Both the position numbers and the translations under genes were made by a program. Positions 52,258-61,237 of a stretch of DNA of 64,000 bases are shown piece after piece (position 1 is the first letter of the stretch; the number at the start of each line of letters is the position of its first letter). The notes under the pieces were generated by a model. The model was given only the letters and a program-made list of their open reading frames with translations, searched no databases and was not told where the DNA came from. The stretch covers positions 10,119 through 74,118 of the forward strand of contig CAJTLY010000009.1 in the NCBI GenBank assembly GCA_910577095.1, written 5' to 3'. This DNA comes from an uncultured Alphaproteobacteria bacterium. Lineage in GTDB: Bacteria; Pseudomonadota; Alphaproteobacteria; RF32; CAG-239.

Positions 52258-53703
52258 TTAGAAAGAAAAGCGATATCCCTGATATCTTCCCGGTGTTTCG
52301 GTGTCGGACCTATAAGGGTTGCTGCCGAGCGGACGGCCGAAAATCTGCCGTTCGGCGGCGGTTTGATCTTTGCCGAAAATCAGCGGCGGATAATTGTCAT
52401 AAACGGCGGCAATGTTTTCCGGCGTGCTTTCGGGTATGACTGCGGAGAACTTTTTGGGAGCGAAGTCGACAACAGTGTCACCCGAAGGACTGATTTCGAT
52501 GATGTCAAGACTGTGTTCGTTTTTGCCGTTGGGCAGAATTCTGAAGACGCCGCTGATTCCGACAAATCCGTCTTCGGTGGTAATGGCAGCATCGATATTT
52601 GCGGGTTTGTTGCGCGCCAGCGCCGCCGACAAAGCCACTGCGTCATAGGCAAAGGCATACAGGCTTTGCGGATATTCGTTAAACAAGGCGTGATATTTTT
52701 TGTTGAAATAAGCGTTGTGGTTGCGCGAAAGGGCCGGATACCAACTGCCTTTCAGCGTGCTTTCCTTGTTAAGCCGGGTATTTTCCCAAACCGAGGTACC
52801 GAGGAATTTGACTTCGGGAGCAAATACGTCATAATAGCCGAACATGGCTACCGCCGATTTTAAACGGGCACCCGATTCCGGCAACAATACCGCATCAAAG
52901 TCGACGCCGCGATCGGTATCTTTGGCGTTCAATTGCCGCAGGGCTTTTTGGGCGCCGGCATCGCCTTTTGCAGCCAGAGCTTTTAAATGGTTTTTCTGTT
53001 TATTGATTCCGGCGGCGCGGCGATCATAATCGGTCAGTTTGCGGATAATGTCGGAAAAATCGGTGGAAGAGGGCGGATAAAAAGCGATTCTGACCACTCG
53101 TGCGCCATGGGCGGCCGCGGCGCCGACCGCCGCTTTGGCGACCGCGATTCCGGTGCTGTTGTCCGGTAGCAGCAGAGCGAAATTGCGGCGGCCGTTGGCG
53201 GCGGCATATTTGACGATCCTGTTAACTTGTTCTTCCACCAACAGGCCCAGAGTATAAATCTGATTTTGCAAAACGTCGGAACCGGAGGAAAAAGCGACTA
53301 CCGGCACTCCCTTGGCTTTGGTTTGATATGAAATTGCCTGAACCGAACTGCTGGTGAGCGGCCCGATAATCATCTGCGCTTTTTGGTTAAGAGCGTTTTC
53401 GGCTGCGGTTCTGGCGCCTTCGGGGGAACTTTGGGTATCGTAAAACTGCAAGATCAAGTTAGGGTTGTTCATATCTTCGAGCGCCATCAGCGATGCTTTT
53501 TTCAATCCCTGTCCGTAGCGCGAAGCTTCTCCGGTTAACGGCAGCAAAACCCCGACCCGGAAAGCCGACGGGCGGTTAAACGAAGATTCGTCAATATCCG
53601 AGATGCTGTCATGAATTCCGCTTCCGGTGGTTACCATCGGCGAACGGCAACTGAGCAGCACGGCTGTCAGAGCGAGCACACAAACTTTTTTAAACACTTG
53701 CAT
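52258..53703 (-). CDS. LppC/LpoA-like penicillin-binding protein activator lipoprotein
   Basis: The 481-residue protein has a lipoprotein signal with lipobox LLSC (Cys19) and a periplasmic-binding-protein fold (about 45-430; VGVLLPLTGEASRYGQGL, IIGPLTSSSVQAI). This matches the alphaproteobacterial LppC family, related to LpoA, the outer-membrane activator of PBP1a. It is divergent from rsmI, the conserved neighbour of LppC/LpoA. Whether it activates a PBP here is inference. Confidence 0.88.
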   Translation of the reverse strand: MQVFKKVCVLALTAVLLSCRSPMVTTGSGIHDSISDIDESSFNRPSAFRVGVLLPLTGEASRYGQGLKKASLMALEDMNNPNLILQFYDTQSSPEGARTAAENALNQKAQMIIGPLTSSSVQAISYQTKAKGVPVVAFSSGSDVLQNQIYTLGLLVEEQVNRIVKYAAANGRRNFALLLPDNSTGIAVAKAAVGAAAAHGARVVRIAFYPPSSTDFSDIIRKLTDYDRRAAGINKQKNHLKALAAKGDAGAQKALRQLNAKDTDRGVDFDAVLLPESGARLKSAVAMFGYYDVFAPEVKFLGTSVWENTRLNKESTLKGSWYPALSRNHNAYFNKKYHALFNEYPQSLYAFAYDAVALSAALARNKPANIDAAITTEDGFVGISGVFRILPNGKNEHSLDIIEISPSGDTVVDFAPKKFSAVIPESTPENIAAVYDNYPPLIFGKDQTAAERQIFGRPLGSNPYRSDTETPGRYQGYRFSF

Positions 53704-53783
53704 TTTTTCCTAAAATCGAAAACAATTACCTTCGTTAATTTAAATTAAAAAACCGTTGTTGTAAAGGGGCAGGAAGATAATAA

Positions 53784-54626
53784 ATGATGAAAAAAGGCTT
53801 GTATATCGTCGCAACGCCGATCGGTAATCTCGGCGATCTTACCGCGCGGGCTGCCGAAGTGTTGACGGCGGCGCCGTATGTTGCCTGTGAAGATACCCGG
53901 GTGACCAAAAAACTGTTTTCGCTGCTCGGAATCGGATTAGACAAGAAATTTATAACTTACGAAGATCACAGCGAAGAACAAAAGGCTCAGGGGATCGTTG
54001 ATTTGATCCAACGCGAAGGAGCCGCGGTGGCGTTGGTCAGCGACGCCGGTTCGCCGTTGATTTCGGACCCGGGATACAAACTGGTGCGCCGTTGTCGCGA
54101 ACAGGGCGTTCCGGTCTATACGCTGCCGGGGTGTTGCGCGATCATCTGCGCTTTGCAGCTTTCGGGGCTGCCGACCAACCGTTTTATGTTTGCCGGTTTT
54201 ATTCCCAACAAAGAAAAGGGGCGTGCCGATTTGTTTGCCGAACTGGCGGCGGTAAACACCACCTTGGTTTTTTACGAAACCGCACCGCGGCTTTTGAAAA
54301 CGCTGACCGCCGCCGCTGTTGCTTTTCCGCAACGCGAAATGGCGGTTGCGCGCGAGATAACCAAAATGTACGAAGAATGCGTAAACGGCACCGCTGAACA
54401 ATTGATTGCCCATTTCAGCCAAAATCCGCCGAAAGGCGAAATTGTCCTGATGGTGGCGCCGCCGGATACGCAAGCCGCTGCCGCCGCGATTGACTTGAAC
54501 AGTGTTTTAAAAAGCAAAATGCAGGAAATGCCGCTCAAAACCGCAGTTGCCGAAATCGTGAAAGCCTACGGACTGAACAAGAACGAAGTGTACCGGCAGG
54601 CGGTTAAAATTAAAAATGAAAGCTGA
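53784..54626 (+). CDS. rsmI: 16S rRNA 2'-O-ribose C1402 methyltransferase RsmI
   Basis: Methylates the 2'-OH of C1402 in the decoding centre. The 280-residue protein has GLYIVATPIGNLGDLTARA, ACEDTRVTKKL, SDAGSPLISDPGYKLVRR and LPGCCAIICALQLSGLP with the GPS-type motif changed to GCC. Two ATGs stand in tandem. It overlaps yraN by 11 bp. Confidence 0.96.
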   Translation: MMKKGLYIVATPIGNLGDLTARAAEVLTAAPYVACEDTRVTKKLFSLLGIGLDKKFITYEDHSEEQKAQGIVDLIQREGAAVALVSDAGSPLISDPGYKLVRRCREQGVPVYTLPGCCAIICALQLSGLPTNRFMFAGFIPNKEKGRADLFAELAAVNTTLVFYETAPRLLKTLTAAAVAFPQREMAVAREITKMYEECVNGTAEQLIAHFSQNPPKGEIVLMVAPPDTQAAAAAIDLNSVLKSKMQEMPLKTAVAEIVKAYGLNKNEVYRQAVKIKNES

Positions 54627-54972
54627 TACCAAAGGACATCTGGCCGAGTTTTTGGCGCGTATGCTTTTCCGCTGCAAGGGCTATCGCGTGATTGCGGCCA
54701 ATTATGTTACCGGACGCGGCACCCGTGCCGGCGAAGTCGACTTTGTTGCCGTTCGCGGCAAAACGGTTGTCTTTGTCGAAGTAAAACAGCGTTCAAGCCT
54801 TGAAAAAGCTGCGGAAGCGGTTTTGCCGCGGCAGCAGAAACGGATCTGGCGGGGTGCCGAAGCGTTTATGCAAAAACATCCGCAATATGCCGATTGCGAT
54901 ATTCGTTTTGATGTGGTGACGGTGAAATTGCCGTTTAAAATCCGTCATCTGACCGACGCTTTTCGATTCTGA
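54616..54972 (+). CDS. YraN/UPF0102 nuclease-fold protein
   Basis: The 118-residue protein has the RecB-like nuclease fold of UPF0102: HLAEFLARMLFRCKGYRVIA, GEVDFVAVRGKTVVFVEVKQRSSL, with GEVD and EVKxR catalytic-type residues. Role unknown in most bacteria. Overlaps rsmI, its usual partner; convergent with tsaB by 8 bp. Confidence 0.93.
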   Translation: MKADTKGHLAEFLARMLFRCKGYRVIAANYVTGRGTRAGEVDFVAVRGKTVVFVEVKQRSSLEKAAEAVLPRQQKRIWRGAEAFMQKHPQYADCDIRFDVVTVKLPFKIRHLTDAFRF

Positions 54973-54980
54973 TAAAATTT

Positions 54981-55640
54981 TCACGCCTTAAGGCAGACGT
55001 CGGGTGCACGAAGGTAAAGCGGTTTGGGATAATCGGTTTTTTTGAGACGGAATTTCTCACTTCCGCAAGCGGCAAGAGTTTCGATGGACAAACAATCCTC
55101 CATGCGGATGACGTGCAGGCTGAGACCGGAAGGACGATTCAGAAAACGTTCCGCTCCGTCGCCGGTCAAGGTTACTTTTTTATGACGCAGGCGATCGATA
55201 ATTGTTTCATAATCCAAAGCTTCGGGCTCGCCTAATTTGTTTTTTCGATCGTCAAAACATTGAAAGTAAAAGTCTTCGCGTTTGGTTTCGATAATAACGG
55301 CGTTGTAAAAAGCGAGTTCTTCAGGCGCAAGGTCGTGAACATAGGCCTCAAAAGCCGATACTCCGGTAAGGGCGGTTTTCGGCAACGCCAAACCGAGCGT
55401 ACGCGCCGCAGCCAGAGACGAACGAACCCCGGTAAAAGACCCCGGACCGCAGCAAACGGTGATCAAATCGAGTTCTGCAGGCTGCAACTGCCGGCTCCGT
55501 AAAATTTCCCGAATGGCCGGGAACAGCGCTTCGGCTTGCCCGAAATCCATTTTTTTTACATATTTTTCCAGCGTTTTTCCGTCTTCGGTCAAAAGAACCG
55601 AACAACTGCCGGCCGTGGTGTCAAAAGCTAAATTAAGCAT
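54981..55640 (-). CDS. tsaB: tRNA threonylcarbamoylation protein TsaB
   Basis: Non-catalytic partner of TsaD. The 219-residue protein has LAFDTTAGSCSVLL, the signature CGPGSFTGVRSSLAAARTLGLAL (about 64-86), and TGVSAFEAY. With tsaD and tsaE this completes the TsaBDE set in the window; tsaC was not seen. Divergent from the PAS gene. Confidence 0.95.
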   Translation of the reverse strand: MLNLAFDTTAGSCSVLLTEDGKTLEKYVKKMDFGQAEALFPAIREILRSRQLQPAELDLITVCCGPGSFTGVRSSLAAARTLGLALPKTALTGVSAFEAYVHDLAPEELAFYNAVIIETKREDFYFQCFDDRKNKLGEPEALDYETIIDRLRHKKVTLTGDGAERFLNRPSGLSLHVIRMEDCLSIETLAACGSEKFRLKKTDYPKPLYLRAPDVCLKA

Positions 55641-55743
55641 CTTTTTTGTTTACCGTTTGTTTTTAAAATTTTACTTGTTTTTGCTTTTATATTATAAAAT
55701 TAAATGACAGACAATCAATTTTAATGGTAAAAAAGCAAAAAAA

Positions 55744-57417
55744 ATGAACCGAGAGCTGCTTTCCGATATGTTTTTTGCCGCACCCGAATTGTGGTATGCG
55801 GTTTTGCTGGTTTTTGCGTTGTTGGCCTGGCTGGCGGTATCCAATTATGTCCGTTTGCTGAAGCTAAAGCGCAAGAATTATTTTGTCCGCCGGGATCGGG
55901 AACGTTATGCCGAAACCCTCTATGCTTCCAAAGACGGTTATTTTGCTTTTATTTATCCTGACGATCGGGTTAACGACGCTTCTTTCGCCGTTTCCGAACG
56001 GTGTTCGCGCCGGCTGGCGGTCTTGTTAGGTTTGCCTGCCGGTACCGATACGCCGTTTGACGGCGTTTTGAAGGGCTTTTATAAAGAAGATGCCGATAAA
56101 ATCTTGAAATATACCGCCTTGCTGAGAGAAGACGGGGTGTCTTTTGAAGATCGGTTTGAATTGAAAAACGGCAAAAAAATGATATTGAACGGTGTTCGGA
56201 TAAGCGGCAGCGACGGCGCCGTGTACAGTGACATCATCTGGTTTCGCGATATCAGCTATGTAGCCGCGCAGATTGACGGTTTGCAAAAAGAGAAGCAGTT
56301 GAGCGATCGCCGTGCCGACGATCTGAAAGAGCTGGTTGATAATCTTCCCTGCCCGGTCTGGATGAGAACCCCGCAATTGTCTTTGAAAATTGTCAACAAG
56401 AAATATCTGGAATTTTGCGGCGGCAAATACAGTAATGTTTCGGAAGGCGGCGATTTTGAAATTGCCGGCGCGGAAACGCGGGAATTGGCGCAATCGGCAC
56501 AAGATTCGAATAAAATGCGTAAAAAATACGTTCATCTTAATCAAAACGGAGAACATCGCTGTTTTGAAGTGACCGAAACGCCTTTTCACGTCGAACAGAG
56601 CCTGGACAAAATTGCTACCGTCGGTATGATGACCGATGTCAGCAGTCTGGACAATCTGCGCCGCAACCTTAAACAAAATCAGAATATGCATTTGGAAATT
56701 CTGGCTTCGTTGGGAACCGCGATTGCAGTTTTTGACAGTTCCTGCAAACTGATCTTTTGCAATCGGGCGTTTGTCCGTTTGTGGGAGTTGGACGAGAATT
56801 GGCTTGAAGAACATTCGGCGTACGGTGCCTTTTTGGATTATCTGCGCGAGAAAAGGTTGCTGCCCGAAGTTCCGGACTATCCGCATTATCGTAACGAAGA
56901 ACATAAAATGTTTACTGCCGTCATGGAACCGAAAGAGGACTTGCTGCATTTGCCGGACGGCCGCAGCCTGCGGCGGATTCGGGCGCCGCACCTTAAGGGC
57001 GGTCTGATTTTTGCCTTTGAAGACATTACCGATCGTTTGACGGCCCGTCGCGAATATAACGCGTTGTTCAGCGTTCAGCAGGAAATATTGAACAATATCG
57101 AAGAAGCGGTGTTGATTTTCGGTCCCGACGGCCGTTTGCAATTTTACAACCAGGCCTATGTCAATATGTGGGATGCCGACGAAGTGATGTTGCAGAAAGA
57201 GCCCTCTTTTACCGAAATCCTCGAAACTCAGAAAGTTTTCTTCAACCGCGTCAGCAATTGGGAAGAGTTGAAAAAAGACATTCTGAACCATATTTTCAGC
57301 AGCACGACCCGGGCGTTCAGCCTCAATCGCAGCGACGACTTGCGCATTGAATGTTTTTCTTCGTTGCTGTCCAACGAGTCGATCATGGTTTTGATGCACA
57401 AGACGGCTTCCGTATAA
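55744..57417 (+). CDS. Membrane PAS-domain sensor protein lacking a kinase
   Basis: The 557-residue protein has one membrane segment (about 14-35) and three or four PAS-like domains: about 60-155, 195-300 (ELVDNLPCPVWMR, IVNKKYLEFCGG), 320-430 (LEILASLGTAIAVFDSSCKLIFCNRAF) and 440-540 (NNIEEAVLIFGPDGRLQFYNQAYVNMW). It ends with the last PAS; no HisKA or HATPase motif is present and the stop is clear. It resembles alphaproteobacterial PAS sensor kinases (DivL-like) that stand near tsaE but seems to have lost the kinase half. Role unknown, perhaps a scaffold or ligand sensor. Confidence 0.75.
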   Translation: MNRELLSDMFFAAPELWYAVLLVFALLAWLAVSNYVRLLKLKRKNYFVRRDRERYAETLYASKDGYFAFIYPDDRVNDASFAVSERCSRRLAVLLGLPAGTDTPFDGVLKGFYKEDADKILKYTALLREDGVSFEDRFELKNGKKMILNGVRISGSDGAVYSDIIWFRDISYVAAQIDGLQKEKQLSDRRADDLKELVDNLPCPVWMRTPQLSLKIVNKKYLEFCGGKYSNVSEGGDFEIAGAETRELAQSAQDSNKMRKKYVHLNQNGEHRCFEVTETPFHVEQSLDKIATVGMMTDVSSLDNLRRNLKQNQNMHLEILASLGTAIAVFDSSCKLIFCNRAFVRLWELDENWLEEHSAYGAFLDYLREKRLLPEVPDYPHYRNEEHKMFTAVMEPKEDLLHLPDGRSLRRIRAPHLKGGLIFAFEDITDRLTARREYNALFSVQQEILNNIEEAVLIFGPDGRLQFYNQAYVNMWDADEVMLQKEPSFTEILETQKVFFNRVSNWEELKKDILNHIFSSTTRAFSLNRSDDLRIECFSSLLSNESIMVLMHKTASV

Positions 57418-57420
57418 TAT

Positions 57421-57448
57421 TTGACAAAATTGTAAAAAACATTTAAAT
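57421..57448 (+). promoter_or_regulatory. Promoter of the 57486 gene
   Basis: TTGACA (57421-57426), a 16-bp spacer and TTAAAT (57443-57448), 37 bp upstream of the ATG. It separates the PAS gene from the next transcript. Confidence 0.55.
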
Positions 57449-57485
57449 TAACAATAACCGGATACCGATAAACAGAGGAAGTTTG

Positions 57486-58844
57486 ATGGACGATATTTTT
57501 TCAGATTCGAAGAATGACGACGCCAAAGAAGGCGATTCGAATATTGAATGGAAAAAAAGCGGAATAGACAAGCACGAAAGACTTACCCTTAAGACCAACG
57601 TCAGGGAGGCCAACCTCTATAATGCCGGAAAACCGAACGACCTTAAAAGCAAACCCAAAGTCCGGACGCCGTTGGAAGTGCCGAAGGGTTTTAAAAAAGT
57701 CAGCCGCAAGATCCGTGATGCCATGGACGAAGAAGAGGATGAAGACGATTATATTCTGATACCGGTATTTGAGGATGTGCGCGAAAGCTCGCTGATGCGT
57801 GCCCTGACCGATGAGGAAAAGAAAATTTTACGGCAAAACGAAAACCTCAATGCGATCCGTTTACAGGAAAACATCGGCAAAGAAGCCGCAATTGCGCAGG
57901 CCGAACGGGTGATTATGCAGGCCGGTCTCGGCAAAGCCGATGCAAGGGTGCTGGACGAACAGCGCCTGAAAGCCGGCAGCGTTTCGGTTCAGGAAGTTGT
58001 GGCCGAAGCCGCCAAGCAAAAAGCGCCGCCGAAAGCGTCTGCCAAACCCCGCAACGAAAATAAGCCGCCGCGCCGGGACGAAACGAAAGCGCGGGCCGCC
58101 GCCAAGGAAATTGCCCGCAGCAATGATAAAGAAGCGAAGGAAGCCGCCCGAAAACTGAAAGAAGCACAGTTGAAGGCCGAGCAGAAACTCCGCGAAGAAA
58201 AAGCAGCCAAAGATGTTCGGCAGCCGCAACAAACGGAGCAAAACCGTCTCCGCGAAGCAGAAGCCGCCCAAACCGCGGCGTTGGAAGCAAAAGTTGCCGC
58301 AGAGCAGAAAACGGAAGAGAAAACCCCGCCGCCCGCAGAAGTTCAGACCTCACCGCAAAACGTGAAGGAAACCGAAATTATCAGGGAAGAAAAGCTTTCG
58401 ATTAAAGAAGACGAAAAAGCGCTGGCAGAACGTCCGCAACCGGAAGTATCTTCGGTTAAGGAAGAAAAAACCGATCAAAAAGCGAAGCCCGAGGCCGAAA
58501 AAGATCAGGTGAACAAAGACCGGATCAATCAAAAAGAAGAATCGGGCAAAACGGAAACCGAAGTTAAGCCGAAAACCGAGCCCAAAGAACAACCTAAAAA
58601 CGAAGAAGCCGTCAAACGGACGGCTCAGGAAATTGTGAAGGAAGCGGAACAAAAAACGCAGCCTCAGAAAGAAAGCAAAGCCGAGAAAGAAAAAGAAATC
58701 AAAGAGCTGATTATGGAAAAAAGCGGCCGTACTTATAATGACCGCTATCCGAAAAAGAAAATTGACAAATCGCAGTTGTCGGAAAAAGAGTATCAAAAAA
58801 TGGTCGAAACTCAGGTCAAAATGTACCAGGATCGCGAACGCTGA
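57486..58844 (+). CDS. Highly charged Lys/Glu-rich low-complexity protein
   Basis: Not recognised. The 452-residue protein has an acidic ordered-looking N-terminal part (about 1-150, EVPKGFKKVSRKIRDAMDEEEDEDDYILIPVF) and a long Lys/Glu/Ala/Pro-rich region (about 150-430) predicted to be helical or disordered, ending with a basic stretch KKKIDKSQLSEKEYQKM. No signal peptide or membrane segment. A GAGGAA site precedes the ATG at 57486; a TTG three bases earlier is less likely. Convergent with the TPR gene. Confidence 0.7.
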   Translation: MDDIFSDSKNDDAKEGDSNIEWKKSGIDKHERLTLKTNVREANLYNAGKPNDLKSKPKVRTPLEVPKGFKKVSRKIRDAMDEEEDEDDYILIPVFEDVRESSLMRALTDEEKKILRQNENLNAIRLQENIGKEAAIAQAERVIMQAGLGKADARVLDEQRLKAGSVSVQEVVAEAAKQKAPPKASAKPRNENKPPRRDETKARAAAKEIARSNDKEAKEAARKLKEAQLKAEQKLREEKAAKDVRQPQQTEQNRLREAEAAQTAALEAKVAAEQKTEEKTPPPAEVQTSPQNVKETEIIREEKLSIKEDEKALAERPQPEVSSVKEEKTDQKAKPEAEKDQVNKDRINQKEESGKTETEVKPKTEPKEQPKNEEAVKRTAQEIVKEAEQKTQPQKESKAEKEKEIKELIMEKSGRTYNDRYPKKKIDKSQLSEKEYQKMVETQVKMYQDRER

Positions 58845-58867
58845 TTAATTATGCCTGTTTTTGCCGT

Positions 58868-60136
58868 TTATAAATAGCCGCCCTGACGGAAGTTTTTGCT
58901 TGCAAACAGATTGTCGATAATCTTTTCAATGTTTTCAAACTGTTTGGTTTCAATCAAATCAACGATCTTGACTTCCTGTTCGGTCAGCGGCCGGTTGATG
59001 CCGATTGAATCATAAAATGTGTTGGCGCTTTTAAGCATGTTGGCGGCAATGTCGCGGCTGCCGAGTTCGCTGTAATACGAAGCCATCATTTTGTTGGCGT
59101 TGGCAATTTGTTGGGTATAAATGCCTTCATCGGCAATATTGAGGACGTTGCTGTAGGCCCATACCGCTTTTTCCTGCATGTCTTCGCGCAAATACATATC
59201 ACCGAGCCGTCCCCATGCGGTAACGTTGCGCGGATTCATTTCGATTGCCAGTTCGAAAGCGGAAATGGCCAGCCGGTTGTGGCTGAAGGCTGCCAGCGAA
59301 CCGAAAATGGTGGCACAGTTGGAAGCTTCGCACCAGGCTTTGTCCTGCTCGCGTCCGGCAACCATTGCCTTAACGGCCGCGATTTTCCGATCAATCAGTT
59401 CTTCCGTCAAAACCAGCGCCAACGAGCTGTCGCCGTTGGCAAGATGATACAACGCCGCGTCTTCCTGCGGCAGGGCTTTATGCGGGTTGAGATTTTGAAA
59501 ACGTCCGCTGACACAAAGGTAAATAAAAAATTTGATGGCCGTGATCGTTTGAATAACGTCGTCTTCACTGTTAAGGTGCTGGTTTTTATACATAATGGTT
59601 TGGGCAATTTTCGGTTCGTCGACGCTGCGTTCCAGCATATCCATGATTAATCCGGTCAGCGTAATCAGTTTTTGCGGTTTAAACTGATATTGAAAAGCGT
59701 CGGGAACCGGAATTTTGTCTTCTTTTTTCGCTGCTGCCGCGTTCTTTTTCCAGTCAAAATCGAGCGGCAAGGCTTTTTTGTCGGGTTTACGGCGTCGTTT
59801 GCCCGGCTGGTCAAGTTCGTTTTTGTTCAGCGAACCGTCGTTACTCGGGTCGGTATCGTCTTCCAGTGCCAGCCTTTTGTTAAGGCGGTTGTCGAGTTTA
59901 CTGCGATATTCGCGTTCCAGCATCCGTTCGCGTTGAATCGAAGCTACGATCGACTTGACATACCATACCAAAACCAGACAAAGAACCAGAATCAGCGTCA
60001 TCAAAAACAAAATGAGCGCCGCCGTTTTGGCACTGCTCAATCCGGAAAGATAACTGCCGACGGAAAGGTGTATGGCCTCAAGCTTGGCTGCGGCATAGCG
60101 AAAAATTTGCGAAAAGTCGAAAATCTGGTCCATCAT
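58868..60136 (-). CDS. Membrane-anchored TPR protein
   Basis: Not assignable to a known pathway. The 422-residue form has one membrane segment (about 39-61), a basic linker (about 70-130) and TPR-like helices in the C-terminal half (about 240-400; AFELAIEMNPRNVTAWGRLGDMYLRED). The start is placed at the ATG at 60136; the frame runs on to 60211 but overlaps the divergent gene. No strong ribosome site is seen. It may work with the neighbouring charged protein and EEP-like protein, as the three cluster together. Confidence 0.65.
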   Translation of the reverse strand: MMDQIFDFSQIFRYAAAKLEAIHLSVGSYLSGLSSAKTAALILFLMTLILVLCLVLVWYVKSIVASIQRERMLEREYRSKLDNRLNKRLALEDDTDPSNDGSLNKNELDQPGKRRRKPDKKALPLDFDWKKNAAAAKKEDKIPVPDAFQYQFKPQKLITLTGLIMDMLERSVDEPKIAQTIMYKNQHLNSEDDVIQTITAIKFFIYLCVSGRFQNLNPHKALPQEDAALYHLANGDSSLALVLTEELIDRKIAAVKAMVAGREQDKAWCEASNCATIFGSLAAFSHNRLAISAFELAIEMNPRNVTAWGRLGDMYLREDMQEKAVWAYSNVLNIADEGIYTQQIANANKMMASYYSELGSRDIAANMLKSANTFYDSIGINRPLTEQEVKIVDLIETKQFENIEKIIDNLFASKNFRQGGYL

Positions 60137-60246
60137 GTTTTTAAGATACCGTTTGCAAAAGATTATTTTCAGTATAGACACGTCTGCTAAAAATGTATTA
60201 TATTCAAACAAGCTTTAAAAACAACAAAAAAGAAAAGTCTGACAAA

Positions 60247-61146
60247 ATGGGTTATCTTGCACAAAGAAAAAAACATATCCGTACCGATTTCATATTAAAA
60301 AGTCTGATTGTGCTGCTGGGGCTTTTTTCACTGATTGCCTTTGCCGAAAATGCACCCGGTCAGTTTTTCAACCAATGGCGTTTTCAATTTTATTTGCTTT
60401 CGCTGGCGGTAACCCTCTATGCCTTGGCAAGCCGTTTCTTTTTGTATTCTTTTTTGGCCCTGTTGCTGATGCTGCTTAATTTCTTTGTCGTTTCTTCTTC
60501 GGTTCCGGTTTTGTTTTCGGGCGGCAGCGTGCAAAAAACGGCGCCGCTGAGTTTTGTTTATCAGCGGCAGACTTCGTCGCTGCTGGATGTTTTCGAAACC
60601 ACGGCCGGTCGTCAGGCTGCCGTGTTGGCCGTGGTCAATCCGCTTCTCGGCGGCGGTAAGGCCGCCGGATTGATGCCGAAAGATTATCATCTTGCCGGAA
60701 ATGTTGAAAACGGCAGTTTTATGGTTACATCGGAAAAACCGCTCGGTGCCGGCCGGATCAACCTGGGCGGGCACAATACGGCAGCTTTTGCAGCAATTGA
60801 AATCAAAGGTCGAAAATATGTTTTTCTGAGTTTGGACCTTTCGCGGCAAACGTCGGCCGAGCGGGAACAGGCTTTGGGATATGTCAACAATTTTGTGGCT
60901 TCGCAGGATGATCCGGTTATTATCTTCGGCGATTTCGGTATTCCCGCCTGGGCACCGGCTTTCGGGCGCTTTTTGGACAGCAGCGGGTTGGAAGTCAAAA
61001 ATGACTTGTTTTCCCTGCTGCGGAACATCGTTTTTCCGCCGACCTGGTATATAACCGGTTATCGCAATCTGGAGTTTGACGGCAGCCGCCGTCTTTCCCG
61101 CCGCGACAACCGCTTTGCACCGGTGCTTTTCCGTCTCAAATTTTGA
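60247..61146 (+). CDS. Membrane protein with degenerate EEP nuclease fold
   Basis: The 299-residue protein has three N-terminal hydrophobic segments (about 18-38, 46-65, 69-90) and a soluble domain resembling the endonuclease/exonuclease/phosphatase superfamily (VIIFGDFGIPAWAPAFGRFLDSSGLEV, near 235-262). The canonical GDFN is GDFG and the catalytic His region is SLDL, so activity is doubtful. Start placed at 60247, where a purine stretch precedes the ATG. Unknown function. Confidence 0.6.
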   Translation: MGYLAQRKKHIRTDFILKSLIVLLGLFSLIAFAENAPGQFFNQWRFQFYLLSLAVTLYALASRFFLYSFLALLLMLLNFFVVSSSVPVLFSGGSVQKTAPLSFVYQRQTSSLLDVFETTAGRQAAVLAVVNPLLGGGKAAGLMPKDYHLAGNVENGSFMVTSEKPLGAGRINLGGHNTAAFAAIEIKGRKYVFLSLDLSRQTSAEREQALGYVNNFVASQDDPVIIFGDFGIPAWAPAFGRFLDSSGLEVKNDLFSLLRNIVFPPTWYITGYRNLEFDGSRRLSRRDNRFAPVLFRLKF

Positions 61147-61237
61147 GAAGCGGATAGAAAAATTTACTCTCTGTTAGGGTTTATGGTTTTATACTTGGCG
61201 CAAAATCTGCAATTGTATTAAAACAGGATAAATTATC

